Positions 52,031 to 61,230 of a stretch of 64,000 nucleotides of DNA are shown piece by piece. The notes beneath the pieces are model-generated. The model was given only the letters and a program-made list of their open reading frames with translations, was not told the origin of the DNA and made no database searches. Every line of letters starts with the position of its first letter. Within the stretch, counting starts at the first letter, position 1. The stretch is taken from positions 3,224,001 to 3,288,000 of the forward strand of contig NZ_CP107575.1 in NCBI RefSeq assembly GCF_025854375.1. The letters are read 5' to 3'. The DNA comes from Glutamicibacter sp. JL.03c (GTDB taxonomy: Bacteria; Actinomycetota; Actinomycetes; Actinomycetales; Micrococcaceae). The position numbers and the translations under genes are program-made.

Positions 52031-55000
52031 GTGCACCTTCTCAGAGGGGATACCTCTGCGCGCCTGTGGACAGATTTCACAGTACGCAAGAGAAAAATCC
52101 TATCGACTATCGCGATCACCAGCACCAGCGCGTTGCTGGCCTCGGGTTTAATCGCCCCGTCGGCATTCGCCGACGAAGAACCGCAAGACACCACACAAAC
52201 CGTTCAAGACGTCACCGAACGTCCCGACGGGGTGTCCGCCCAAATTACCGCGAAAGCCACCGGCCACCGCGTCGAAGATTTGTCCCTCCGCACGGCCACC
52301 GAACAAGTGTTCGCCAACCCGGACGGAACCTGGACGTCCGAAACGACCCCAGCAGCCCGCTTCAAAGAAGAAAAAGGCAACTTCGTACCCCTGGGCACCG
52401 ACGGTGAACTGACTGACACCGTGTCACCGGTCGTAAGTGATGGCACCGAACTCACCATCGCTGACGGCAAGGACGCGCTCGGCGATGGTCCCACCCAGGA
52501 TTCGGTCGTGCTCGCTGAGCTGGAATCCACCGGGGATCCCGAAGGCTCCACCTTGAAACTGGGATGGGAGGGTGAACTGCCCGCCCCGCAGATCAGTGAG
52601 AACCAAGCCACCTACACCGATCAGGTGCAGGTGCCCGTCATCGAAGATCCATCCGGCGACATCATGCCACAATCCTCCACCGTGGACCCAGTGCCTTCGG
52701 AGACTCCTTCCGAGTCTCCCAGCGACACCAAGGCTCCAGAGATCATTGATGAACAGCCCGAAGAGGACGAAGCCGCTTCTTCCTCCGATCCGACTCCCGA
52801 GCCTTCAGAGTCCTCCACTGAATCATCGGAGCCATCGGACGAATCAGAAGCGCCGTCACTCGATATGCCCGCCGACACCCAGCCGGTGAATGCGAGCGTG
52901 GTCGTTGAGCCGTTGCGGTCGGGCTTCTCGCACCGCACCGTGCTGGAGCAGGCTCCTGAGGGTGAGGTGTCGCTGCGTTTCCCGATCAAGCTGTCCAAGG
53001 GCTTGAAATTGAGCAAAGACCAGGACACCGGAGACCTGCGCGCGGTGAACGGCAAGGGCGAGACTGTGTTCTTCGCCCCAGCACCGACGATGTGGGATGC
53101 CAAAATCGATGAGGCTTCCGGCCTTCCATCTGCTGAGCGTTTCGTCGACACCGACCTCACCGAAGAAGACGGCGTCCCAGTACTCACGCTAACCGTCGAT
53201 AAAGAGTGGCTGCAGGATCCAGACCGCCAATATCCTGTCACGATTGACCCCACGTGGTCCTCCGGCGTATCCGATACATGGGTTCAGGCCGATGTTCCCG
53301 GCTCCAAGGCCGGCGACCCTGAACTTCGAGTTGGTACATTCAACGGCGGTTCGTTGAAGTCCCGCTCGTTCGTGCAGTTCGCTTCCACCGCCTTGAACGG
53401 GAAAAAGATCACCAAGGCCGAGCTGCGGATGCATAACTATCATTCGTACTCGTGCACCTCGGCACCGATCAAGGTCCAGCGGTTAACAAGCGCCTGGATT
53501 TCCTCTGACGTTCGATGGACTGACCAGCCAACGGCAACGTCCACAGGTGAAGGACAAAACAACGTTTCCAAAGGCTACTCCTCCAGTTGCGCAGCCGGCT
53601 ACGTCTACTACCCGATCACCCCGATCGCCCAGTACTGGGCTGATAACCCCACCAAGAATTTTGGTGTTCGACTGATCGCTGCGGATGAAACGAATAATTA
53701 TTCGTGGAAACGGTACCGGTCTGCAAACTACATCACCGGATCTAACGACCCCATCGAACCGCAATTCATCGTCACCTATAACTCCTACCCGGGCACCCCA
53801 TCAAGTGTCTCCTTCAACTCCGGTGAGTCAGTCAAGGACGCTGCCGGTAAGACATGGGTGAGATCCAAGACTCCGACATTCCGCTCGACCGTGACGGACC
53901 CTGATGGCGGTAACGTCAAGGCTGAGTTCGACATGTCCGGCACCAGCACGTTGACCAAGCAGGCTGGCTCGACGGTTGCTTCCAAGCAGGTCTCCACCTA
54001 TAAGGCCTCCTTGGCTGAGAACGGCACCTACACGGTCAAGGCCTGGGCCAATGACGGCTCGCTGCGTTCCAAGGCAGCCGGCTCTTCGACGACTTTCACT
54101 GTTGACTCGGTGGCGCCGTCTGCTCCTTCGATCTCCTCCTCAGGAGGCATCACAAACAACGGGTGGAAAACGTCAAAACCAAGCTCGAATACTTTCACGT
54201 TCTCTTCCAGCGCTGATACCGACAAGTTCTCGTACCAGTTGAACAACGATGCCTGGAAGACGGTCACCGCGACCTCAGGCAAGGCAACCTTGTCGTGGAA
54301 CCCTACGGGAGCGAATATCCTCAGGGTCAAGGCGAACGACAAGGCGACCAACACCTCGGGCACGACCACGTGGACCTTCGGCAACGGCGCTGCTTCATTG
54401 ACCTCCCCAGCAGGCGGTTCCACCACTTCGGATTCGTTCAAGGTCACTGGCCAAGGACCGAGTTCATCGACCGGCGTGGTGACCCCGAAAGTGTATTGGC
54501 GTGAAGCGGACAGCGTCAGCGCAGATACAACGACCTACGGTTCGAACAGCGGATGGTATGAAGCCGCCACCTTGCCGGATATCGCTGCGGGGCAACCGGT
54601 CAAAGTCGACACCATGGTGAACGTCGCAGCAGCTCCCGCAGGCAAACTGAAAGAACTCGGCAAAGACCGCCTGGCTACATTGGTGGAGCTGCAGGTCTGC
54701 TTCGACTATGCGGGCGCCCCGGCCGCTTCGAAGCTGCAGTGCACCACGAACAAATCCAAGAAACCAGTGCAAGTCACCAAACTGCCGCATGCCTTCGGGG
54801 ATAACTACCCTGTGGCCGAAGCCGGCGACGGACAGGTCGCGCTGACCACCGGCGAGCTGAACCTCTCGGAAACCGACGTCGAAGTCAATGCGGGCAACAC
54901 CGGTTTATCCGTGAGCCGCTCCTACTCCTCCTATTCGGGGATTGGAGCGAACTCCCGCATCTTCGGCAAGGGCTGGCGGGTGAATATCGAAGGTCCCGAC

Positions 55001-58000
55001 GAAGGGCTTTCCGGGCTGATGGTCGCTGAATCCACTGCTCTGGATGGCACCGTCACGCTGATCAATGATGATGAAACCGCAGCGGTCTTCCGCCAACCAG
55101 GAGGCGGCCGTGTCTCCTTGAAAACCGGCACCTATGTGGCGGCGAATGACGACGCGAGCGCTTCCGGTTGGAAACTCGCATTGTCCGGAACGGGTACTTC
55201 GGCGCGGATCAAGATCACTGAGGAAGACGGCACGGTGACCACGTTCAAGCGTGGTGCGATCTTGGAGGGCAACTCCAAGATCTATGAATGGATCACTGAA
55301 ACCGTCACTGGCGGCAACGGCACGGGCACAGCCAAGTTCGTTTCGAACACTGCCGGGCAGACCACGATGGTTGTTGCTGGCACCGAGACCAACTTGACAT
55401 GCGACACGACCACCCCAGTGAAGGGGTGCCGGCGCATCAACCTGGCCTATGACGCCTCCGGCAAGATCACGAAAGTCACCTACACCGCCTGGGATCCAGC
55501 CGCCAACGCGATGAAAACCGTGAACATTGCCGAGTACGGGTATGACGGAACGACTGCTGATGCACGACTGGTCAGCGTGAAGGATTCCCGCACAGGGGAT
55601 ATCACTTCCTACACCTATGCCGCTGACTCGGCCGCTGGCGTGCCGCTGATTGCTTCCACCGAGGAAAAGACCAGCGGCGGCACACGTGTAGATGCCCCGA
55701 CCTACTATTCCTATGGGCTCGGGAACACCGGATCCGGGCGTGCTGATTGGCTGGAAAAGGTCGAGCGCGGCAACACCACCGACGGAAATACGCGAGTGCA
55801 AACAGCGCGCTTTGTCTACGGGATCAATCCTGTGGCGGATGGAAACATCCTGCCAGATCTGCGTGAAGCACGAGTCAAGCTCTGGGAACAGGAGGGTACC
55901 AAGCGTCCCGTGACCGGTTATGCGGTGTTCGGGGCAGGAAAGAACATCGCTTCGTCCAAGGCCGGATCCGTCGCTGCCAGCGACTTCAAGTATGCGGATC
56001 TGCAGTATGTGGATTCGCAGAACCGGGTCGTGAATACGTCCTCGTACGCTGCCGGCGCCTGGCAGAGCACCGCAAGCGTCTTCAACGAAGACGGCAATGT
56101 CGAACGGTCCTACGACGAGCGTGCCCTGCGCATGATCCAGACCTCGGCGGCAACCCCTGAGAATGTTGTTGGCGGCGTCGTCAACGGACACAAGGACCAA
56201 GCTTCCTTGTCTTTCTACTGGTCGGATCTGTCGGCCTATGTCGATGAGAACGGCGAGGGCATCTCCACCGCCACTGACCCTGTCGTCAAAGCTGATGAAA
56301 TCGCGAAGAATGAAGCCACCGCTGAATTCCTGCGCGGGTATGTCACTGACTCCTATTCACCGGTGACCACCGATGAGAACGATGAGCCGGCCCGCATGCA
56401 GACCAAAACGACCTACACCGCGTTGAGCGAGGTCGATGCTGGCGGCATGCCACGCATGCTCACCACGAAAGTGGTCACCTCGAAAGCGAATTCCGGCGAC
56501 ATTGACCTATCGGTCACTGGCGAGCCTGTCCTTTCTGAGGTGCACAACGGCTATGACGCGTACACCGTCGACAAGAATGGAAAGGCGGCTACCGACAAGA
56601 ACAACCTGCGCTCAGGCTGGGTGATCGGCACACCGACCAAGGTCACTCAGGTCCTCTCCCCGACGACAAACAACATCGTCACCGAAACCAGGTACGACGA
56701 CCAGGGCCGCGTCATCGAGACCCGCCAGCCGAAGTCAGCAGGAGCCGACGCCGGAACCACCCAGAGCATCTACTACACCGCTGGTGCCAATGCCGTTGAT
56801 GCTGTGTGCGGCAACGTTCCAGAATATGCGGGATACCTGTGCAAGAACACTCCGAAGGGTGCTGGCTCGGTGTCGAAGCATCAGACCGGGTTCAACATCT
56901 ATGGCCAGCCGGCGACGTTCACCGAAGCGTCGACCGGGACTGATGGTGCAAAGCGCACGACAACCCAGACCTACCGCGCTGACGGGCAGGAGCTGAAAAC
57001 CACGGTCACTACCAGTGGCATCACTACTACTGCAGTGCAACCGGTGGAGAAGCTCTATGACGCTACCGGTGTCCAGAACGGTGTACGGGCCCTGGCCTCG
57101 GGCACGTTGCCGCAGTCAGAGGTGAAATGGACCCAGGATTTGTGGGGGCGTACCATCTCCTACACGAACTCCCTGGGAGAGACGACTACCACCGAGTACG
57201 ACGGATTCGGCAACGTGTCCAAGACCGTTTCGCCGGTGTCCACCTCGACCTACAAGTACGGGGCGCTCTCAGGGGACGGCACCGCGGAATACCAGGGCGT
57301 GGTCACGAGCATGACCGTGTCCAAGCATGGTGGAACGGGAACCGGCACTTACAAGGCGTCCTACGATGGCGATGGCAACATCCTGACCCAGAGCATCCCG
57401 GGCGGATTCACCCAGAAGATGGACTACGACGAATCCGGCAAGCAGGTCCGCCTGGCTTACGACGGACCGCTGAAAGCCGAGGACGGGACTACGTCGAACG
57501 GCACGTGGATAGCGTGGGAACTGAACCGCGACACCACCGGACAGATTGTCGGCGAGACGACCCCCGAGGGTGACGTCCTTGCTGGTACCTCCACTGCCGG
57601 TGACCGTGGTGCAGCCTACGACAGGGCGTTCACCTATGACCGGGCTGGCCGTTTGACCGAAGTGCAGGATGTGACCGCGCAGCCAGGCGAGACGGTCAAC
57701 ACCGACCCCGTCGAAGGCGCGGTGACTCCTACAACGGTTCGGAAGTACGCATTTGATAAGAACGGCAACCGCACCTCACTGACCACTACCGTCAATGGCA
57801 CCCAGACTGCTTCGCGGTCCTGGACCTACGATGCGGCTGACCGGGTCGGTGTAGGCGCCGGATACGTGTATGACGGATTGGGCCGGCAGACCACGATTCC
57901 AGCAGCGGATGCGCCGGCTGCTGCTGGTGGAGTGAAGGCTGGTGCCGGGGCAATCACGGTGAAGTACTTCGCTGATGATGCTACTGCAGCCATTACCCGC

Positions 58001-58966
58001 AACGGCACCACCTCCACCATCGCCCGCGACCCGGCAAGGCGCCGACTATCGGTAACCTCCACAGGCACCAACGCTGCAGGGACCGAAACGAAGCACTACG
58101 CTGATGATTCGGATAACCCTGCATGGAGCAGCCGTGTTCAAGGAACCCAGACGATCACGACAAGGTATGAGTCGACGATCGGGGGCGACCTGGCTCTGAC
58201 GATCACCGATAACACTGTCGAACTGGCGTTGAGCAATCCCCATGGCGATGTGGTGGCCACCGTGCCAGTCACCGGCACCAACGCAGGACAGGGAATCACC
58301 GGGTGGGCGCAGTACGACGAGTATGGCAACCAGCTATCGGAACCAGTGAATACCGGTGCCACATCGTATGGCTGGCATGGAGCCGATGAACGCGCGGTCG
58401 ATACCAGCGGACTGATCCTGATGGGCGCGCGGCTGTATAACTCGGTCACCGGGCTGTTCACCAGCCGAGACCCGGTAGAAGGCGGCAACACAACAAGCTA
58501 CACCTACCCGCAGGATCCTGTGGGGATGAGTGACATCACCGGCCTATGGAGTTTAAAAAGAGCTTGGGGTACGGCAAAACGAATATGGCGAAACCCGTGG
58601 TTCCAAGTCGGGCTTGGGATTGGTCTAGCGTTTATCCCCGGTGGTTTAGCTGTTCGAGCAGGAATAGGTATTGTTTCTAGGATAGGAGGAATGCATCGGG
58701 CAGCGAGGGTTGCTAGAACTGCAATACGTTTCCGGTCGGTAAAAGGTTTCACCAGGCACGGCCTTAATCAGACTGTATCTCGTGGAGTTTCACCTCGAAT
58801 AATAAGAAATACAGTTAATCACCCCATTGCGATGAAGCCCCAATATCACGGAACCCTATATTTTGGAAGAAAAGGCAATGTAGTGCTCAATAAATCCAGA
58901 AAGGTCGTAACAGCATACAAGTCATCCAAACTCTGGAAAAAAATGAAGAGAATGGGAAGGAAATAA
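52031..58966 (+). CDS. Secreted RHS/YD-repeat polymorphic toxin
   Basis: This is a 2311-residue protein. A Sec signal ends after 'SAFA' (residue 47) but is long, with the basic n-region at 'RKRK'. A Ser/Pro/Glu-rich linker spans about 205-285. A DNRLRE-like beta module (about 405-580) has 'TWSSGVSDTWVQADVPGS', and Ig-like/big-domain repeats lie at about 585-780. The RHS shell begins near 920 ('GDGQVALTTGELNLSETDVE', DUF6531-like) with YD repeats to about 2130. The RHS core end 'YNSVTGLFTSRDPVEGGN', then 'YTYPQDPVGMSDITGLW' (2133-2173), marks autocleavage. The last 138 residues (2174-2311), lower in GC, have a hydrophobic glycine-rich segment and a basic domain 'FTRHGLNQTVSRGVSPRII' ending 'VVLNKSRKVVTAYK'. 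These resemble small BECR/DUF4258-type RNase toxins, which is an inference. GTG start. Confidence 0.93.
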   Translation: MHLLRGDTSARLWTDFTVRKRKILSTIAITSTSALLASGLIAPSAFADEEPQDTTQTVQDVTERPDGVSAQITAKATGHRVEDLSLRTATEQVFANPDGTWTSETTPAARFKEEKGNFVPLGTDGELTDTVSPVVSDGTELTIADGKDALGDGPTQDSVVLAELESTGDPEGSTLKLGWEGELPAPQISENQATYTDQVQVPVIEDPSGDIMPQSSTVDPVPSETPSESPSDTKAPEIIDEQPEEDEAASSSDPTPEPSESSTESSEPSDESEAPSLDMPADTQPVNASVVVEPLRSGFSHRTVLEQAPEGEVSLRFPIKLSKGLKLSKDQDTGDLRAVNGKGETVFFAPAPTMWDAKIDEASGLPSAERFVDTDLTEEDGVPVLTLTVDKEWLQDPDRQYPVTIDPTWSSGVSDTWVQADVPGSKAGDPELRVGTFNGGSLKSRSFVQFASTALNGKKITKAELRMHNYHSYSCTSAPIKVQRLTSAWISSDVRWTDQPTATSTGEGQNNVSKGYSSSCAAGYVYYPITPIAQYWADNPTKNFGVRLIAADETNNYSWKRYRSANYITGSNDPIEPQFIVTYNSYPGTPSSVSFNSGESVKDAAGKTWVRSKTPTFRSTVTDPDGGNVKAEFDMSGTSTLTKQAGSTVASKQVSTYKASLAENGTYTVKAWANDGSLRSKAAGSSTTFTVDSVAPSAPSISSSGGITNNGWKTSKPSSNTFTFSSSADTDKFSYQLNNDAWKTVTATSGKATLSWNPTGANILRVKANDKATNTSGTTTWTFGNGAASLTSPAGGSTTSDSFKVTGQGPSSSTGVVTPKVYWREADSVSADTTTYGSNSGWYEAATLPDIAAGQPVKVDTMVNVAAAPAGKLKELGKDRLATLVELQVCFDYAGAPAASKLQCTTNKSKKPVQVTKLPHAFGDNYPVAEAGDGQVALTTGELNLSETDVEVNAGNTGLSVSRSYSSYSGIGANSRIFGKGWRVNIEGPDEGLSGLMVAESTALDGTVTLINDDETAAVFRQPGGGRVSLKTGTYVAANDDASASGWKLALSGTGTSARIKITEEDGTVTTFKRGAILEGNSKIYEWITETVTGGNGTGTAKFVSNTAGQTTMVVAGTETNLTCDTTTPVKGCRRINLAYDASGKITKVTYTAWDPAANAMKTVNIAEYGYDGTTADARLVSVKDSRTGDITSYTYAADSAAGVPLIASTEEKTSGGTRVDAPTYYSYGLGNTGSGRADWLEKVERGNTTDGNTRVQTARFVYGINPVADGNILPDLREARVKLWEQEGTKRPVTGYAVFGAGKNIASSKAGSVAASDFKYADLQYVDSQNRVVNTSSYAAGAWQSTASVFNEDGNVERSYDERALRMIQTSAATPENVVGGVVNGHKDQASLSFYWSDLSAYVDENGEGISTATDPVVKADEIAKNEATAEFLRGYVTDSYSPVTTDENDEPARMQTKTTYTALSEVDAGGMPRMLTTKVVTSKANSGDIDLSVTGEPVLSEVHNGYDAYTVDKNGKAATDKNNLRSGWVIGTPTKVTQVLSPTTNNIVTETRYDDQGRVIETRQPKSAGADAGTTQSIYYTAGANAVDAVCGNVPEYAGYLCKNTPKGAGSVSKHQTGFNIYGQPATFTEASTGTDGAKRTTTQTYRADGQELKTTVTTSGITTTAVQPVEKLYDATGVQNGVRALASGTLPQSEVKWTQDLWGRTISYTNSLGETTTTEYDGFGNVSKTVSPVSTSTYKYGALSGDGTAEYQGVVTSMTVSKHGGTGTGTYKASYDGDGNILTQSIPGGFTQKMDYDESGKQVRLAYDGPLKAEDGTTSNGTWIAWELNRDTTGQIVGETTPEGDVLAGTSTAGDRGAAYDRAFTYDRAGRLTEVQDVTAQPGETVNTDPVEGAVTPTTVRKYAFDKNGNRTSLTTTVNGTQTASRSWTYDAADRVGVGAGYVYDGLGRQTTIPAADAPAAAGGVKAGAGAITVKYFADDATAAITRNGTTSTIARDPARRRLSVTSTGTNAAGTETKHYADDSDNPAWSSRVQGTQTITTRYESTIGGDLALTITDNTVELALSNPHGDVVATVPVTGTNAGQGITGWAQYDEYGNQLSEPVNTGATSYGWHGADERAVDTSGLILMGARLYNSVTGLFTSRDPVEGGNTTSYTYPQDPVGMSDITGLWSLKRAWGTAKRIWRNPWFQVGLGIGLAFIPGGLAVRAGIGIVSRIGGMHRAARVARTAIRFRSVKGFTRHGLNQTVSRGVSPRIIRNTVNHPIAMKPQYHGTLYFGRKGNVVLNKSRKVVTAYKSSKLWKKMKRMGRK
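57813..58121 (+). repeat. RHS core repeat, copy 1 (within toxin gene)
   Basis: This 309-base segment recurs at 59531-59839 with about seven differences, all in the first 110 bases. The last 200 or so bases appear identical. It encodes residues about 1928-2030 of the RHS shell. Confidence 0.95.
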
Positions 58967-58967
58967 A

Positions 58968-59243
58968 ATGCGGAATCAGCACAAGCAACTCTTACGTCTC
59001 ATTAGAAATGAATTGCAATCGGTTCGGCTTCCCGTTCCGATGAACGACGTACCGGATGACGAGTACGAAAAACTTGAGTCAAAAATCCTATCAGTGTCTA
59101 TGAAGCTGGGAAGAAATGAGGCCAGCATCGAAATATCAAAATTCATGGAAGATGAATTCAATACTTTCATAGATGAAAAACAGATGAACGGATTTACAAG
59201 AATAATTGAAAAAGTTCAAGAAAGATTAAATTTAGAATCTTAG
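58968..59243 (+). CDS. Candidate immunity protein of the RHS toxin
   Basis: This 91-residue, largely helical, acidic protein shows 'NDVPDDEYEKLESKILSVSM', 'EISKFMEDEFNTFIDEKQM' and 'RIIEKVQERLNLES'. Its ATG is one base after the toxin stop codon, with GGAAGG upstream, and the next feature is a strong terminator. Low GC matches the toxin C-terminus, as usual for horizontally exchanged toxin-immunity tips. An acidic partner for a basic toxin is the common pattern. The family is not recognised; assignment rests on position and composition. Confidence 0.75.
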   Translation: MRNQHKQLLRLIRNELQSVRLPVPMNDVPDDEYEKLESKILSVSMKLGRNEASIEISKFMEDEFNTFIDEKQMNGFTRIIEKVQERLNLES

Positions 59244-59249
59244 TACGAC

Positions 59250-59295
59250 GTCACGCAAAACACTCGGACGAATTTCCATTCGAGTGTTTTGCGTG
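59250..59295 (+). terminator. Terminator after the immunity gene
   Basis: A 16-bp perfect stem TCACGCAAAACACTCG/CGAGTGTTTTGCGTGA with a short inner hairpin lies just after the stop at 59243. Confidence 0.85.
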
Positions 59296-59530
59296 AGATC
59301 GACCGACCGACAATAAGACTCATTCACGAACTGGTAGGTCCGATAGATTCCGGTTGTCGGTATGCATCGACTACATGATAAGCGCAGGAAACCAAGTGGA
59401 CCGCCTAGTAAAGCACAAGACCTCCCAACGAGCTCTGATTATGGGAATTCGCATATAACATTCCCGTTCTTTATTCACCGGAAACATACCCGGTAGCTCC
59501 GGTGCATCACCTTGGCATACGCGTGCAACA
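59296..59530. other. Spacer with a fragment of DUF4913-like sequence
   Basis: No gene. At 59484-59520 the minus strand reads like the end of the DUF4913 gene, aligned with 60829-60868 and differing by several substitutions and small indels. The fragment borders the orphan RHS repeat, so it marks a recombination or duplication junction. Confidence 0.5.
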
Positions 59531-59839
59531 CGCGGTCCTGGGCCTACGACGCTGCTGACCGGGTCGGTGTAGGCGCCGGATACGTGTATGACGGATTGGG
59601 ACGCCAGACCACGATTCCAGCAGTAGATGCGCCGGCTGCTGCTGGTGGAGTGAAGGCTGGTGCCGGGGCAATCACGGTGAAGTACTTCGCTGATGATGCT
59701 ACTGCAGCCATTACCCGCAACGGCACCACCTCCACCATCGCCCGCGACCCGGCAAGGCGCCGACTATCGGTAACCTCCACAGGCACCAACGCTGCAGGGA
59801 CCGAAACGAAGCACTACGCTGATGATTCGGATAACCCTG
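59531..59839 (+). repeat. RHS core repeat, copy 2 (orphan cassette)
   Basis: Second copy of the 309-base RHS core segment, in the same reading frame as in the toxin gene. At 59839 homology to the RHS gene stops. The frame then runs on without a toxin domain into the next immunity-like sequence, 'DSKMDSVSTLDFEEEP'. This is a displaced RHS tip cassette. Confidence 0.95.
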
Positions 59840-59889
59840 ATTCTAAGATGGACTCAGTATCCACTCTTGACTTTGAGGAAGAGCCATAT

Positions 59890-60318
59890 ATGAATGACGA
59901 TAATTTAACCCAGCCGCATGGTAATTATGCAAGGCACTTCACTGCGGAGTTCTATGAAGATCTAGCCAACGAGTTCGCTCCATTTGGTTCGGATGAAGGC
60001 TTTGACGTAATTTCCTCGGCAGAAGACCATCGAGATGAGATCTCCGCATCAACAACCGTTCAAGAGCTGCTGGAGATAATAGACGCACCACTTAGCGACG
60101 AGTGGAGTCAGGTGCTAAAAGGTGAGGAAGCTGTGGATGACGCAGTGTTCATTTCATCAGCTGCGTTCGCATTGATTCGCATTACTGGAAGGATAGACCC
60201 GCGCGGTCACAAAAAAGCGCTTAAATCATTGAAGGTTCTCACGGATAACTTCGGGGATGAAAGCGAACTGGTGCAGCAGAAAATTGATCTGGAATCTTGG
60301 ACTAATTCCACTACCTGA
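59890..60318 (+). CDS. Candidate orphan immunity protein
   Basis: This 142-residue acidic soluble protein starts at ATG 59890 after GAGGAAGAGCCATAT. It is in frame with the preceding RHS fragment, so a fused product from 59512 is conceivable but that start is weak. It shows 'YARHFTAEFYEDLANEFAPF', 'GSDEGFDVISSAEDHRDEIS', 'SDEWSQVLKGEEAVDDAVFI' and 'AAFALIRITGRIDPRGHKKA'. No named family is recognised with confidence; the length and acidity fit an immunity protein. There is no similarity to the immunity candidate at 58968, so it should counter a different, now missing, toxin. Confidence 0.7.
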   Translation: MNDDNLTQPHGNYARHFTAEFYEDLANEFAPFGSDEGFDVISSAEDHRDEISASTTVQELLEIIDAPLSDEWSQVLKGEEAVDDAVFISSAAFALIRITGRIDPRGHKKALKSLKVLTDNFGDESELVQQKIDLESWTNSTT

Positions 60319-60431
60319 CAAGAATCATGGTTGAGCGCTAGGAGGATCACAACTATAAGGTGATTCTGAATTGCCCTCGTTCTGCCAAGCTAATTGCCGG
60401 GTTTTGGGTAGTTCGATAGAAAAGCTACAGA

Positions 60432-60472
60432 ATAAACCAGGGTGGAGAGAAAATCTTTCCATCCTGGTTTAT
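60432..60472 (+). terminator. Hairpin downstream of the orphan immunity gene
   Basis: ATAAACCAGGGTGGA pairs with TCCATCCTGGTTTAT (one G-T pair, about 12-base loop), 114 bases after the immunity stop. Confidence 0.55.
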
Positions 60473-60737
60473 GCTGCGCTCTGATTCCGGACAGGCCGTA
60501 GGCGACGAACCTTTATGAATCTCGGCCGATACTGTTCCTGGCAGTTGCTAAATAGTATTTGCCTGCGTTGATGGCTAGTTCCACCGCCTGGTACCAATCG
60601 CTCACGTAGGCCGCTAAGTCAGCAAGGACAGTAAGGACAGCAAGAATCAGTTGTTGAGTGTTCACAAAATGTATGTGTGCGGAACCATGCTTCTGTCTCT
60701 CCGGTGGGCGCCGTGTGTACAAGAGATGGCATTAAAA

Positions 60738-60778
60738 GCAAGAAGCTGGCCAGCGAAATTCGCTGGCCAGCTTCTTGC
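60738..60778 (-). terminator. Terminator of the DUF4913 gene
   Basis: A 19-bp perfect stem GCAAGAAGCTGGCCAGCGA with its complement and a 3-base loop, followed by TTTT on the minus strand, just after the stop. Confidence 0.9.
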
Positions 60779-60783
60779 TGCCG

Positions 60784-61230
60784 CTATACCGAGGAACGGA
60801 AATAACCGTCCGGTGCTTGATGCACTGGGAACATCCCGGGAAGTTCCGGGTGCATCACCTTGTCATACTCATGGAACGGGCCATCCTGCGCGGTAACCCT
60901 GTCCATCAACGGGTAGAAGTAGTCCCGATAGAACACCAGTATCTGCAGCGGGCCATCCCACCGCATTTGCTCCCACGTCTCCCACAACGCGGTAACCACC
61001 GAATACACTTCCGGGTACTCGTACCAATTCGGTGCCCACGCGCGTCCTGACGGCCCCTGCTTGCGCAGGTAGCGCGGCAACGCATACCCATGCAGCCACT
61101 GCTCTGCGTCCTCATAGACGAAGGAACGTCCCTCCGCCTCCTGGCCGGCCGCTGATGGCCCGGGCGCTGGCTCGCTTCCCTCTCCGCCATCCAGATCCAG
61201 CTCGTCATCGTTCGGGGGCATGCCGATCAT
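60784..61230 (-). CDS. DUF4913 domain protein (conjugative-element associated)
   Basis: This 148-residue protein has an N-terminal acidic linker ('DELDLDGGEGSEPAPGPSAA') and a C-terminal DUF4913 domain: 'YEDAEQWLHGYALPRYLRKQ', 'WAPNWYEYPEVYSVVTALWE' and 'HEYDKVMHPELP'. The family is found on actinobacterial mobilisable and integrative elements, mostly near relaxase genes, and has no known function. Its ATG overlaps the stop of the preceding frameshifted gene (ATGA). A fragment of its end is duplicated near 59500. Confidence 0.8.
   Translation of the reverse strand: MIGMPPNDDELDLDGGEGSEPAPGPSAAGQEAEGRSFVYEDAEQWLHGYALPRYLRKQGPSGRAWAPNWYEYPEVYSVVTALWETWEQMRWDGPLQILVFYRDYFYPLMDRVTAQDGPFHEYDKVMHPELPGMFPVHQAPDGYFRSSV

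Larger units (their letters stand above)
60319..60783. other. Intergenic region with two terminators
   Basis: No gene is supported in these 465 bases. They hold one hairpin for the orphan immunity gene (60432-60472) and one for the DUF4913 gene (60738-60778). Confidence 0.5.

Noticed and set aside
57813-59839. The 309-base repeat as a CRISPR or IS repeat
   Set aside because: Only two copies, long, in coding frame and part of the RHS shell; no spacer pattern or terminal inverted repeats.
60513-60722. A 69-codon minus-strand frame between the immunity and DUF4913 genes
   Set aside because: No ribosome site, weak composition and no recognisable relatives.
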